64,000 nucleotides of DNA, from positions 6,200,001 to 6,264,000 of the forward strand of contig NZ_CP113068.1 in the NCBI RefSeq assembly GCF_026625885.1. The letters are read 5' to 3'. Origin of the DNA: Roseateles sp. SL47 (lineage in GTDB: Bacteria; Pseudomonadota; Gammaproteobacteria; Burkholderiales; Burkholderiaceae_C). The notes beneath the pieces are model-generated. The model saw only the letters and a program-made list of their open reading frames with translations, did not search any database and had not been told where the DNA came from. Positions 41,875 through 51,180 of the stretch are shown here, one piece after another. The translations under genes and the position numbers were made by a program. The number at the start of each line of letters is the position of its first letter. Positions within the stretch are counted from its first letter, which is position 1.

Positions 41875-43496
41875 GCTGCGTCTCCGCTGGCTTCAAAGGT
41901 GGTGGGTTGTGAGAGGCTCGGGGGCACCTTGCCCACCAGCGGCGCGGCGGCGCCATGCGAGCGCTGCCCTTCCTCGACCGGCCCTTTCCGGATCGCCTTG
42001 ATCATCAGCTTCATCTCCACCACGATCAGCCCCGTGTACAGGCCAGCAAACGCCAGCAAGGTCGCCAGGACAGTGCCCGCTCCCAGTTCGGAGACCGCAA
42101 CGACCGTGGGCAACACCCCCTCCACCGCCCACGGCTGGCGACCCAGTTCGGCAACGATCCAACCGCACTCCGCAGCGATCCACGGCAGCGGAATCGCCCA
42201 CACGGCCAGCTTGAGCAGTCGGGGATGTCGCGTCAGGCGCCGCTTGGCCGACAGCCAGACAAAGGTGGCGGTCAGCACAATGAAGAACATCCCCAGCCCG
42301 ACCATCACCCGGAAGGACCAGTACAGCGGGGCCACCTGAGGCACGGTGTCCCAAGCGGCTTGAGCGATCTGCGCCTCGCTGGCATCACGGGGATCGTCCA
42401 CGTAGCGCTTGAGCAGCAGCGCATAACCCAGCTTGTTGCTGTGCTCGTTGAACTGCGCCAGCACGGCAGGTGGCACCTGCGTGGCGGCGCCGGCAGCACG
42501 GATCTTTTGCAAGGCGTCATAGGCCAGCAGGCCTTCCCGGATCCGAAGCTGCGACAACTGCGTCAGCGCTTGAATTCCCGGGATTTCCTTGTCCAGCGAA
42601 CGGGTGCCAATCAGCCCCATGACCCACGGAATTTCCACAGCAAAGTGCGTCTTGCGAGCTTCCTGGTCGGGGAATCCGAAGGCAGTGAATGGGGCCGGTG
42701 CGGCATGGGTTTCCCACATGGCTTCAATGGCGGCCATCTTCATTTTCTGGTGCTCGCTGGTCGCATAACCGCTCTCGTCCCCCAGCACCACCACCGATAG
42801 CGACGCAGCCAGGCCAAAGGACGCGGCCACGGTCATGGAGCGCTTGGCCAGATCCACATGCCGCCCCTTGAGCAGGTACCAGGCCGAGACGCCCAGCACA
42901 AAGAGCGCGGCCACGGTGTAGCCCGCCGAGACGGTATGGACAAACTTGGCCTGGGCCACCGGATTGAACACCACGTCATAGAAGCTGGTCACCTCCATCC
43001 GCAGGGTGTCGGGGTTCAGCCGCGCCCCCACCGGGTTCTGCATCCAGCCATTGGCCACCAGAATCCACAGCGCCGAAAAGTTGGTGCCCAGCGCCACCAG
43101 CCAGGTCACCACGCAGTGCGCCAGACGTGACATGCGTTCCCAGCCGAAAAAGAACATGCCGACAAAGGTCGCTTCGAGAAAGAAGGCCATGAGCCCTTCA
43201 ATCGCCAGCGGCGCGCCGAACACATCCCCGACGAAGTGGCTGTAGTAGCTCCAGTTCATGCCGAACTGGAACTCCATGACGATGCCTGTGGACACGCCCA
43301 GCGCGAAGTTGATGCCAAACAAGACGCCCCAGAATTTCGTCATCTGGCGCCAGATCGGTCGGCCGGTCATCACGTAGATGGTCTCCATGATGGCCAGCAG
43401 CACCGCCAGACCGATGGTCAGCGGGACGAAGAGAAAGTGATAGAGCGCTGTCATCGCGAACTGGAGTCGCGATAACCCGACGAGATCAAGCTCCAT
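41871..43496 (-). CDS. cydA: Cytochrome bd ubiquinol oxidase subunit I
   Basis: A 541-residue integral membrane protein that carries the quinol site and the haems b558, b595 and d. It begins MELDLVGLSRLQFAMTALYHFLFVPLTIG, with the conserved N-terminal His in ALYHFLF (~19). FGMNWSYYSHFVGDVFG (~78-94) and the signature GRQPW (~456, in ELGRQPWAVEG) are present. The long loop before GRQPW fits the long-Q-loop, Escherichia-like class. It lies 35 nt after cydC on the same strand. Confidence 0.97.
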   Translation of the reverse strand: MELDLVGLSRLQFAMTALYHFLFVPLTIGLAVLLAIMETIYVMTGRPIWRQMTKFWGVLFGINFALGVSTGIVMEFQFGMNWSYYSHFVGDVFGAPLAIEGLMAFFLEATFVGMFFFGWERMSRLAHCVVTWLVALGTNFSALWILVANGWMQNPVGARLNPDTLRMEVTSFYDVVFNPVAQAKFVHTVSAGYTVAALFVLGVSAWYLLKGRHVDLAKRSMTVAASFGLAASLSVVVLGDESGYATSEHQKMKMAAIEAMWETHAAPAPFTAFGFPDQEARKTHFAVEIPWVMGLIGTRSLDKEIPGIQALTQLSQLRIREGLLAYDALQKIRAAGAATQVPPAVLAQFNEHSNKLGYALLLKRYVDDPRDASEAQIAQAAWDTVPQVAPLYWSFRVMVGLGMFFIVLTATFVWLSAKRRLTRHPRLLKLAVWAIPLPWIAAECGWIVAELGRQPWAVEGVLPTVVAVSELGAGTVLATLLAFAGLYTGLIVVEMKLMIKAIRKGPVEEGQRSHGAAAPLVGKVPPSLSQPTTFEASGDAA

Positions 43497-43531
43497 GTCA
43501 TGGTCCTTTCAGGATGAAATTCGTTGCAAGT

Positions 43532-45247
43532 TCAATCAGGGCGAAGCGATGCAAGCACCGCGTCGAATTCGGAAGATCCCCGGCGATGCAGGGCCTGCAG
43601 CCGCCCCTGATGCATCACGGCGACGGCGTCGGCCCACTCGGCCTCCCGTCGCAGATGGGTGGCGATCAACAGGGTCCTGTCGCGGCCCCGCTGCCGCAGC
43701 CGGGCCAACACATCGCGGGCGGTGGGCGCGTCCAATCCATCCGTCGGTTCGTCCAGCAGCCACAGTTCGCAGGGATGGAGAAACAGTCGAGCCAGCGCCA
43801 GACGCCGCGCCTGGCCGCCTGAAAGTCCGAGCCCGCCCTCCCCGAGCTGCAGGTCCAGCGCGGATCGCTGGCGCTGCGGGTCCGACTCCAGGCCACTGGC
43901 CTGCAATGCGGCCACCAGCTGAGCCTCGGAGGCCTCTGAATGGGCGAGCAGGAGGTTCTCTCGCAAAGTGTCCTGAAACACCTCGCTGCGCTGCGTCATC
44001 CAGCTGCTCCGAGCGGCTCGCACACAGCCCTGCAAAATCGGGATCTCTCCGGCCACTGCCGCCAGCAGCGCAGACTTGCCAGCGCCGCTGGGGCCCACCA
44101 CCGCCAGGTGTTCACCAGGGGCCAGACAGAGATGAATGCCTTGCAGGACGCAGGCCTGGCCAGGGTCATAAGCGGCGTCCACGCCTGAAAGCAGGACCGC
44201 GCTGCGGGCCCCGCCAGGGGGGTCATGGGCAACATGCGGAGACGGCTTGTCAGGCGTGCCTCCCAGCGCTGCGCCGAGACGGCGAAGCGGAGGCTGGCAA
44301 CGCCCTGCCTCCATCGCACTGCGCCGAAGTGCGGCAACCGACTCCAGGGCGGCCCAGAAACTGAACAGGGCCAAGGCTGCCATGGGGGCACTGATAGGGC
44401 CGCCCTCTGCCAGCATGGCCAGGCTCACCAGCAGGGCGGCCGCAGCGATCTGACCGCTCACGGATTGCCACCAGGCGCTGCGGCAGTCCAGCCGATGCAA
44501 GCGATCTTCCACGGCCGCCAGCCTGGCATCGGTCCTCGCCAGACGCTGGCAGTGCGCCTCGCATCGCTGCGCCATGACCAGGTCGACCTGCCCCGCCACC
44601 AGATCCACCGTGTGCGCCCGCAGACGTTCCAGCAGCACGGTGCGACGCATGGATTCCATGCGGGAACGCTTGGCCACCGCCCACCACACACCTGCGCCCG
44701 AGGCCCACAGGAACAGTGTCACCGCAGCCCCCAGCCAGACGGACAGACAGCCCAGCAAGACACCTGTCAGCAAGGAGGTGGTGAATGCCACGACCACGGG
44801 CAGCCAGACGCGCAGGTAGAGCGATTCCAGGCCGTCGAGATCCTGGGTCAGCCGGAACAGCACACGGGCGGGGTGTCTCTGGAGTGTCCGCACCGCAGTC
44901 GTCGAGGCCCAGGCCCTGAACAACTGCTCGCGCCAGGACGCCAGCACAGCGAAGGTGGCATCGTGCGTGACCACACGTTCGGCATACCGTCCAGCCGTGC
45001 GTCCCAGGGCCAACAGCCGGATCGCGGCACTGGGCAGAAATACATTCAGACTGGCGCCGGCTGCGGCGGACATCCCCGCCAGTGCCGTGGCGGTGATGAA
45101 CCAGCCCGAGAGGCCCAACAGCGCCAGTCCTGCCGCCGCTGTGACGCAGGCCAGGCCCGCTCCCAAGGCCATGCGGCGCCTGATTGCGGGAGTCAGGCGC
45201 CGCCACAGTGCCGTGCCCAGCGCTGTGGATCGAGGCTTTTCGCTCAT
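43532..45247 (-). CDS. cydC: Thiol exporter subunit CydC (ABC ATPase/permease half)
   Basis: A 571-residue ABC half-transporter: six hydrophobic segments, then a nucleotide-binding domain with Walker A GPSGAGKS (~388), signature LSGGQ (~476) and Walker B LWLLDEPTDGLD (~495). With CydD it exports cysteine and glutathione to the periplasm, which is needed for haem insertion into cytochrome bd. The start ATG overlaps the cydD stop by 4 nt. The order cydDC before cydAB on one transcript ties this transporter to oxidase assembly. Confidence 0.9.
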   Translation of the reverse strand: MSEKPRSTALGTALWRRLTPAIRRRMALGAGLACVTAAAGLALLGLSGWFITATALAGMSAAAGASLNVFLPSAAIRLLALGRTAGRYAERVVTHDATFAVLASWREQLFRAWASTTAVRTLQRHPARVLFRLTQDLDGLESLYLRVWLPVVVAFTTSLLTGVLLGCLSVWLGAAVTLFLWASGAGVWWAVAKRSRMESMRRTVLLERLRAHTVDLVAGQVDLVMAQRCEAHCQRLARTDARLAAVEDRLHRLDCRSAWWQSVSGQIAAAALLVSLAMLAEGGPISAPMAALALFSFWAALESVAALRRSAMEAGRCQPPLRRLGAALGGTPDKPSPHVAHDPPGGARSAVLLSGVDAAYDPGQACVLQGIHLCLAPGEHLAVVGPSGAGKSALLAAVAGEIPILQGCVRAARSSWMTQRSEVFQDTLRENLLLAHSEASEAQLVAALQASGLESDPQRQRSALDLQLGEGGLGLSGGQARRLALARLFLHPCELWLLDEPTDGLDAPTARDVLARLRQRGRDRTLLIATHLRREAEWADAVAVMHQGRLQALHRRGSSEFDAVLASLRPD

Positions 45248-47043
45248 GCCAGCACCTCGCTGTTGGCGACAGGGCCCTTCTGCGCTGCGTCTGCCTGGCC
45301 CGGTAGAGGCGAGCAGCGATCGAGGTCGATCACCCGATCCAGCCGCGCCATCAAGGCGGGGTCATGGGTGGCCACAATCAGCGTGCGGCCGTCAGACGCT
45401 TCCAACAGCGCATGGATGACGGCGCTGGCTGTGGCCCCATCCAGATGGGCCGTCGGCTCATCCACCAGCCAGAGATCCGCAGAAGGCGACACCATGGCGC
45501 GAGCCACCCCCACCCGCCGCAGTTCTCCCCCGGACAGACCGATGCCCCCCTCCCCCAGCAAGCGCTTGGAGATGTCTCCCTCGGGCGTCACGAGACCCAC
45601 CTTCTTGAGCGCCGCGTTGATGGCATCGCGGCTCACCGCCGAGCGTTGCAGCCCCACGTTGTCACCCACGGTCTGGCTGAACAGATGTGGTGCCTGGCCC
45701 AGCCAGGCAATCCGGCGACGCAAGGCGGGGGCGGACACTTGTGTCATCGCTTCGTCGCCAATGGTGAGGCCGCCGGCGGCCGCAGGCACCAGGCCGGCCA
45801 AAGTGGCGAGCAACATCGACTTGCCGGATCCGCTGGCGCCGACCAGAGCCACCCGCTCACCGGCAGCAACCTGAAAGCTCACGGCCCTGGATGATGCGCG
45901 GTCCAGCCCTTGTCCGACCCTCAGTCCCCGAACCTCCACAGCCGGGGGCCCCTCCCTGAAGCTCCATGCCGATGCACCCGACGGCGATTGCCCCGCGCCG
46001 GGGATCGAAGGCGCAGCCTTGGCCGGTTGCACGAGGCTGCGGATGGCCGCCAGCGCGGCCTGCCCTGCGGCCCGGTCATGCCAAGCCGCGGAGAGTTCAC
46101 GCAGAGGCTCGAAGAATGCTGGCGCCATCAGCAGAATGAACAGGCCTTGCCCCAGGCTGAGGGACGCGCCCCAACTGCCAAACGGCAATTGCCCCAGCAG
46201 ATGAAAGCCCACATAGACCGCCACCATGGCCACGGCCAGCGAGGCCAGCAGCTCCAGCGCTGCAGACGACAGGAAGGCGATGCGCAAGACCCGCAGGGTG
46301 CGCGCACGCAGATCTTCAGACGAATCGCGCACACGCCGCGCAGTCCTATCAACAGCGCCGAGTGCCCGCAGGGTGGAGAGGCCGCGCAGTCGATCCATCA
46401 GGAAGGCATTCATGCCGCCGATCGCACCCAGATGCGCTTCGCTGGCGGCTTGCGCCCTCCATCCGATGAGCGCCATGGCGACCGGCATGACGGGCGCCGT
46501 CAGCAGCAGGACCAGGGCCGCCATCCAGGACAGCCCACCGACCGTAAGCGCAATAACGCCGGGGACCACCATCACGCGCCAGCGCGCCGGCTCATACCGC
46601 AGTTGCCAGGGCAGCAGCAGTTCCGCCTGTTCGGCGATGACACTGGCGGCGGCGCCGGAGGTGATGGCGGCTCCATCCAGGGGCGCACGCTGCGCGAGTG
46701 CGGCCACCGCTTCGGTTCTGATGTCATGCACATAACGACGGGCCACCTGAAACGCGCGTCGAGAGGCCCACGCCTCCAGACTGGCACGGACCAGGCCCAG
46801 CAGAGCGAAGGTCAGCACCAGCATCAGCACCGCACGCCAGGTCTGTCCCGCAGCGATCTGCTGCACGGAACCCGCCAATGCGGCCGCCTGCGGAATCCAC
46901 ACCAAAGGCGCCGAACAGTGCAACAACCCTGCCCATCGGCTCTGCGACTGCGAGCACAGACCGATGCTTCGGTCTGACAAGGACCGAATGGCTTTCGGGT
47001 GAGCCGCAGGCGAGTCGCGGCCTGCCGCTTCTGAATCAGGCAT
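45244..47043 (-). CDS. cydD: Thiol exporter subunit CydD (ABC ATPase/permease half)
   Basis: A 599-residue ABC half-transporter that forms a heterodimer with CydC. The membrane domain occupies ~45-330. The ATPase domain has Walker A GASGSGKS (~415), signature LSGGE (~502) and Walker B DLWLVDEPTAHLD (~519). The first ~40 residues are an unusually long Ser/Arg-rich lead that could mean the true start is internal, but no better start with a ribosome binding site is obvious. It lies 125 nt after a DUF2946 gene on the same strand. Confidence 0.9.
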   Translation of the reverse strand: MPDSEAAGRDSPAAHPKAIRSLSDRSIGLCSQSQSRWAGLLHCSAPLVWIPQAAALAGSVQQIAAGQTWRAVLMLVLTFALLGLVRASLEAWASRRAFQVARRYVHDIRTEAVAALAQRAPLDGAAITSGAAASVIAEQAELLLPWQLRYEPARWRVMVVPGVIALTVGGLSWMAALVLLLTAPVMPVAMALIGWRAQAASEAHLGAIGGMNAFLMDRLRGLSTLRALGAVDRTARRVRDSSEDLRARTLRVLRIAFLSSAALELLASLAVAMVAVYVGFHLLGQLPFGSWGASLSLGQGLFILLMAPAFFEPLRELSAAWHDRAAGQAALAAIRSLVQPAKAAPSIPGAGQSPSGASAWSFREGPPAVEVRGLRVGQGLDRASSRAVSFQVAAGERVALVGASGSGKSMLLATLAGLVPAAAGGLTIGDEAMTQVSAPALRRRIAWLGQAPHLFSQTVGDNVGLQRSAVSRDAINAALKKVGLVTPEGDISKRLLGEGGIGLSGGELRRVGVARAMVSPSADLWLVDEPTAHLDGATASAVIHALLEASDGRTLIVATHDPALMARLDRVIDLDRCSPLPGQADAAQKGPVANSEVLA

Positions 47044-47168
47044 GAAATGTCTTTCGACCAGAGGGAGTCCGATGCGACGCGCGCAGCCACCAGCCTCTGC
47101 GGAAGCGCCTCAGGAAGACAGCCGCAGACTTGGCCAGGCGTCACGCACGCCGAGACGATGAGGGAGAC

Positions 47169-47561
47169 TCAGGCGCGCGCGGGAGGGCCGCGACTGAAGT
47201 GCGCGGGCCAGTTGTGGCGCGCAGGGATGCGGCCCCCGCCAGCAGGCGGGAGTGCGTCATCCGCAGGAAGGGACACCAGCATTCCAGAATGCGATGCTGG
47301 GTCAATGGGAGGGAGGTGATGCTGGAATCTGCAATACCCGCAGTCCGACATCGCTCGGCGGCTATTTTCGGTGCTGGGCGACGGATCGTCGTCATTGACG
47401 GCGATCCGCTGGGTGCCCATGGAGGTGCAGACTTCAATCCAGACCGTGCCGGTGGATCGGGCCAACCCTGATGTCAGGGACGGCGCCATGACGCCCCACA
47501 GGATGGCCAGCATGGCCAACCAGAGAATGCGAGTGCGTGGGGTGTGAGGGAGCCGGTACAT
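47169..47561 (-). CDS. DUF2946-family protein (copy 2), upstream of cydD
   Basis: A 130-residue protein with a hydrophobic N-terminus (ILWLAMLAILWGVMAPSL, ~12-29), WIEVCTSMGTQRI (~42-54) and DCGYCRFQHH (~73-82), the Cys/His pattern of DUF2946. Copies 3 and 4 share the ILW.A.APSL and E(I/V)C(S/T)..G words. ATG 47561 is the first ATG in frame; a TTG at 47615 is possible. A -10-like TACACT (minus strand, 47634-47629) lies about 67 nt upstream, unlike the other copies, where it nearly touches the ATG. It may be the first gene of the cyd transcript. Confidence 0.75.
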   Translation of the reverse strand: MYRLPHTPRTRILWLAMLAILWGVMAPSLTSGLARSTGTVWIEVCTSMGTQRIAVNDDDPSPSTENSRRAMSDCGYCRFQHHLPPIDPASHSGMLVSLPADDALPPAGGGRIPARHNWPAHFSRGPPARA

Positions 47562-47762
47562 CAGGACTGTGAGCGGCAGCGGTATTGCATCCGCTGTGTC
47601 ACTCGCCTCGATCAAGGGGACGGCGCGTAGTGTAGTGGCAGCACCCTTCCATAGAAGGGATCTCCCTCAAAGGGAAGCGTGGACATTGAGAAAACACAAC
47701 AATGCTATCCGTCGCATGCCTGATCAGTGCTGCAGTCCGCGCCGGGGTTTCAAAAATGGCGC

Positions 47763-47827
47763 TGAGGAATTGAGAAATTGAGGAATTGAGGAATTGAGAA
47801 ATTGAGAGATTGAGAGATTGAGAAATG
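47763..47827. repeat. 8-bp tandem repeat, about seven units
   Basis: ATTGA followed by GAA, GGA or GAG repeats every 8 bp without interruption. It is AT-rich in a GC-rich surround and lies in the divergent region between two DUF2946 genes. Such arrays can change copy number by slippage and may affect promoter spacing. Confidence 0.75.
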
Positions 47828-48061
47828 GGCACGAGCGAGGCCGCACAGGCATTGCGCCTGGAGTTCCTGGATGCGCACCTGTTTCCCGTTCAACCCCGCT
47901 GGCAAGCAGACGGCCGCAAAGGCGCGCGAGTGTATCGGGCGACCATTCGTTCAACAGCGTCCACGCCAGACAAATCTTTCCGGCTAGTGATCTGGACGCA
48001 ACGTGCGCACAACTCTTTGATGAGATCGCCCTGCCATCAAGCGGCAGTCGCGCCAGCCCTC

Positions 48062-48067
48062 TATACT
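48062..48067 (+). promoter_or_regulatory. -10-like TATACT, 6 nt before a DUF2946 start
   Basis: TATACT is followed by 6 nt and then the ATG at 48074, the same geometry as at copies 1 and 4. There is no Shine-Dalgarno, which suggests a leaderless mRNA. Confidence 0.45.
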
Positions 48068-48073
48068 TTTTCC

Positions 48074-48457
48074 ATGCTGCATCTCCGGCGCAAGAACGCA
48101 TTCACCGCATGGATGGCCTCGCTGGCCATCCTGTGGGCTGCGCTCGCGCCGAGCCTGTCCTGGGCCTTTGTGCCCGACATGAAGGGCGCGTGGGTAGAGG
48201 TCTGCAGTGTCACCGGCGCCAAGCTGGTGCGGGTGGGAACGGATGGCCAGCTTCCGGATTCCCCCAAAGCCTCTGGCATGAAGGGCTGCAGCTACTGCGC
48301 CTCCCACGTCCCTGACCTGGGGTTGCCGCCCGCGCCAGACGCCGGCTTGCCGGCGCGTCTCCTCGCTGACCCGTTGCCGCCGCTGTTCCTCAGCGCAGCG
48401 CGCACGCTATTCGCCTGGGCCGCCGTCCAGGCGCGCGCCCCACCCCTGAACGCTTGA
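48074..48457 (+). CDS. DUF2946-family protein (copy 3)
   Basis: A 127-residue protein with an N-terminal membrane segment or signal (WMASLAILWAALAPSLSWAF, ~13-32), WVEVCSVTGAKLV (~39-51), GCSYCASHVPDLGLPP (~70-85) and a C-terminal FLSAARTLFAWAAVQARAPP shared almost word for word with copy 4. It heads a plus-strand group with two small proteins and a TonB receptor. By family habit it probably works in the periplasm with the receptor on metal uptake; the Cys and His residues could bind copper or another soft metal. Confidence 0.8.
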   Translation: MLHLRRKNAFTAWMASLAILWAALAPSLSWAFVPDMKGAWVEVCSVTGAKLVRVGTDGQLPDSPKASGMKGCSYCASHVPDLGLPPAPDAGLPARLLADPLPPLFLSAARTLFAWAAVQARAPPLNA

Positions 48458-48560
48458 ACCTCCCGTACGGTCCGAGCACGGCCTGAACGGCCTTCGGTCC
48501 CGTCTTCGTGGATGGCGCCCGGCGACCTCACGTCCGTCGCGCCCAGTTCAGGAGTGAACC

Positions 48561-48665
48561 ATGTCACGGATCGAGCGCGCCTTGCGCGTGATGACGCTTT
48601 TTAATGCGGCGGCCATGGCTGCCTTGCTGGCCTGGTGGCTGAGCATTCCGGGGGGCCAGCCATGA
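48561..48665 (+). CDS. 34-residue single-pass membrane peptide
   Basis: A short frame with an AGGAG 6 nt ahead of its ATG. The product starts MSRIERALRVM, continues with a hydrophobic stretch ending LLAWWLSIPG, and stops after 34 codons with ATGA overlapping the next start. The good ribosome binding site, the coupling and the hydrophobic core argue that it is real. The function is unknown; it sits in a DUF2946-TonB-receptor group. Confidence 0.6.
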   Translation: MSRIERALRVMTLFNAAAMAALLAWWLSIPGGQP

Positions 48666-48940
48666 CAGTTCCCCATGACCTCGCAGAGACCGCATACGGG
48701 CGCGAGCTCGCAGTGGCGCTGCGCTCCCTGGCTGCGATCTTGGTGGTGCCCTTGGCAGCCACTGCCACCGCATTGACCCTGACAGGTCTTGCCCCGAACG
48801 GGCGGCCGCTTCACCAGTGCCTGTCGGTAGCGACTGCGCCCCGCTGGGCCGAGCCCAAGGATCAAAGTGCCGACGCATCGCCTCGCCGATCGAGCTCGGT
48901 GCCCTCCCACACCGCCGCCCATTCCAGCGCACCGCGCTGA
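48662..48940 (+). CDS. 92-residue protein with one membrane segment
   Basis: It starts at ATG 48662, overlapping the 34-residue frame by 4 nt. There is one hydrophobic segment (LAAILVVPLAATATALTLTG, ~23-42). The C-terminal half is Ser/Ala/Pro/Arg-rich and His-containing, outside or inside the membrane. I recognise no family. It is followed after 19 nt by the TonB receptor and is likely co-transcribed with it; an accessory role in the receptor system is inference. Confidence 0.55.
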   Translation: MTVPHDLAETAYGRELAVALRSLAAILVVPLAATATALTLTGLAPNGRPLHQCLSVATAPRWAEPKDQSADASPRRSSSVPSHTAAHSSAPR

Positions 48941-48959
48941 TCGATTCAAAAGGTCTCTC

Positions 48960-51080
48960 ATGTCCATCCCGGCCTCCTTGCCGTTCACCACCCTGAACCA
49001 GGCCTTGAAGCTGCTGCCAGCCGCCCTGTCCGCAGGGTTTCTGGTGCCCGCCCTGGCCCAAGACGCCGGCAAGCTGCCGGATGTCCTGGTGACGGGAACA
49101 GCCCCTGCTGCCAGCTATCTGCCGGATGCATCCGTCAGCGTCAGCCGCACCACCACGCCCCTGAGCGCCCAGGCTGCGGCCATCCAGGTCGTTCCCCAAG
49201 CGGTGCTGCGGGATCGCAATGTGACGCGCACCGACCAGTTGATTGAAAACGTCAGCGGCATCCTGCCGGAGTCCACTTACGGCGGAAACGGTGCCACCTT
49301 CTTCAACATCCGCGGCTTCAGCGAAAACAACGGCCTGCGCGACGGTTTCCGGAACTTCGGCTACCTCGCCTTCCGTGACGTCCAGAACATTGAGCGCGTG
49401 GAAGTGTTCAAGGGACCGTCGGGTGCCCTGTATGGGGGCGTCGGAGCGGTGGGTGGCTACGTCAACACCGTGTCCAAGCAAGCGCTGAGCAACGACTTCA
49501 CCGAGCTTCGCCTCACCGGCGGCTCTTACGATCAAGCGCGTACCGCAGAGGATGTGAACCGTTCGACCAGCCCCGCGCTGCGCGTGCGCCTGAATGCATC
49601 CGCCGAGCACAACAACATGGAGCGGGACCATGCCTTATTCAATAGTGTGTCCATCGCGCCTGCACTGAGCTGGTCGGTGGATGCCGACACCTCGGTCACG
49701 TTGCTGACCGAGTTCAATCTGCTGCGCCGTCAGGGCTTTGATTTTGGAGTCCCGAATATCCCGGATTACAAGAAGCTCGACACCAAACGTTATTACGGAC
49801 TGACTGACGGCATGGCCGCCGGCGTATCCGGGGACTTCGGTCGCAATGACACGCGCGCCGTCACCGCGCAGCTGGAGCATCGATTCAACGAGACGTGGAC
49901 CCTGCGCACCGCCGTTCAGTACACCTACGCACGTCAGCAATCCACCCAGACCTTCCCCAACACCACAACCGCCACGGACAAGCTACTGGACTTCACGGTC
50001 TATTCAGGCTCTGTGGAGGAATCCACGCAATACGGGCTGCGCTCTGAACTGCTGGGCACGGTGAATCTGGCCGGCTTCCAGCATCAAGTGCTGGCGGGGG
50101 GGGACTATGGCTATCTTGAACAAGGAAGCCGAGGGTCCCGGAGCTATGGATTGACCCTGGACCTGACCGCCCCCAGCGTGCAGTTCCCGCTCACCGATCT
50201 GGGCAGCAATGCCTCGCATCAGGGTCAAGGCCGAGACCTTGGGATCTTCATTCAAGATCAGGTGATCTTCAGTCCGGCCTGGCAAGCGTCATTGGCCCTG
50301 CGGGCAGACCACTTCCGCAACCGGGCCTTGGTGGCCGGCAGCGAAACCAGCCGTGAGAGCCAATCGGCCTGGTCGCCACGACTGGGACTGGTCTGGTTGC
50401 CGACCGCCCAGACCTCGGTCTTTGCCGACTGGAGCCGCAGCCACGCGCCGAACGTCGGTCATGGCGCCAATGAAAACACCTTCGAGGCCGAAGTCGCCAC
50501 CCAGTGGGAGGCGGGTGTAAAGCAGCAACTGTTCAACAACCGGCTGCTGCTGACACTGGCCGCGTTTCGCCTGGAACGCAGCAATATGCTCACGACCGAC
50601 CCCACCGATCCGACCCGTCAGGTGTTGACCGGCCAGCAGAACAGCCGGGGCCTGGAGCTGGACCTCGCCGGGGCGATCACCAACACCTGGAAAGTCATGG
50701 GCAGCTACAGCTATACCGATGCCTTCGTGAAGCGTGACGGCAGCTTGCCCACCGGCGATGCACTGACCAACGTGCCGCGCCATCACGCCAACCTGTGGTC
50801 CACCTGGGACCTTGCTTCGCTGCCGGGCTGGGGAATCGGGGCGGGCGTCTATTACGTGGGGGCCCGCGAGGCCACCTTGCCCAACAGCTACAAACTCAGC
50901 GCTTACGTCAGGAGCGATGTTGCGGTGTTCTACCGCCACAACGAGTGGCGCGTGCAGCTCAACGTAGACAACGTGTTGGACCGTTCCTACTACACCGGCG
51001 GCAGCGCCAGCACCTTCAACTACATGCTGCAGCCTGGCGCGGGACGCTCGGCCCGCCTGTCCGCCAGCTACCTGTTCTGA
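48960..51080 (+). CDS. TonB-dependent siderophore-type receptor
   Basis: A 706-residue outer-membrane receptor. A signal peptide ends near VPALAQ (~33). A TonB-box-like KLPDVLVTG (~37-45) and a plug with AIQVVPQAVL (~76-85), FFNIRGFSENNG (~115) and IERVEVFKGPSGALYGG (~144-160) follow. The barrel ends in LSASYLF with a C-terminal Phe. VFKGPSGALYG and the QVVPQ.VL words mark the siderophore (FhuA/FoxA-like) branch. ATG 48960 is chosen since it starts the signal-like region; the frame is open further up. It follows a DUF2946 protein and two small membrane proteins. Confidence 0.93.
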   Translation: MSIPASLPFTTLNQALKLLPAALSAGFLVPALAQDAGKLPDVLVTGTAPAASYLPDASVSVSRTTTPLSAQAAAIQVVPQAVLRDRNVTRTDQLIENVSGILPESTYGGNGATFFNIRGFSENNGLRDGFRNFGYLAFRDVQNIERVEVFKGPSGALYGGVGAVGGYVNTVSKQALSNDFTELRLTGGSYDQARTAEDVNRSTSPALRVRLNASAEHNNMERDHALFNSVSIAPALSWSVDADTSVTLLTEFNLLRRQGFDFGVPNIPDYKKLDTKRYYGLTDGMAAGVSGDFGRNDTRAVTAQLEHRFNETWTLRTAVQYTYARQQSTQTFPNTTTATDKLLDFTVYSGSVEESTQYGLRSELLGTVNLAGFQHQVLAGGDYGYLEQGSRGSRSYGLTLDLTAPSVQFPLTDLGSNASHQGQGRDLGIFIQDQVIFSPAWQASLALRADHFRNRALVAGSETSRESQSAWSPRLGLVWLPTAQTSVFADWSRSHAPNVGHGANENTFEAEVATQWEAGVKQQLFNNRLLLTLAAFRLERSNMLTTDPTDPTRQVLTGQQNSRGLELDLAGAITNTWKVMGSYSYTDAFVKRDGSLPTGDALTNVPRHHANLWSTWDLASLPGWGIGAGVYYVGAREATLPNSYKLSAYVRSDVAVFYRHNEWRVQLNVDNVLDRSYYTGGSASTFNYMLQPGAGRSARLSASYLF

Positions 51081-51180
51081 TTCCCGGGCCCCCTCATGAC
51101 ACCCACCTCACTCACGATCGCTTTGGCCCTCGTGCTGGGGATCAAGTCCGCGCTGCGGCAAGCGCCGTTCTCGATCCCTA

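Larger units (their letters stand above)
47562..48073. other. 512-nt gap between two divergent DUF2946 genes
   Basis: It contains the 8-bp repeat block described separately and otherwise no gene I can support. An open frame on the plus strand from 47825 runs into the DUF2946 gene at 48074. Its first 83 codons resemble no known protein and have no ribosome binding site, so I treat them as non-coding. Confidence 0.55.

Noticed and set aside
41071..42339. Plus-strand frame of 422 codons across cydB/cydA
   Set aside because: It is antisense to two clear cyd genes, rich in His/Gln, with no family features.
44225..46977. Two long plus-strand frames (44225-45874 and 45910-46977) opposite cydC/cydD
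   Set aside because: These are shadows of the ABC transporter genes; no start signals and no motifs.
47825..48073. N-terminal extension of DUF2946 copy 3 (83 codons)
   Set aside because: The signal-like segment and -10/ATG geometry point to 48074 as the start; the extension has no ribosome binding site and no similarity to the other copies.
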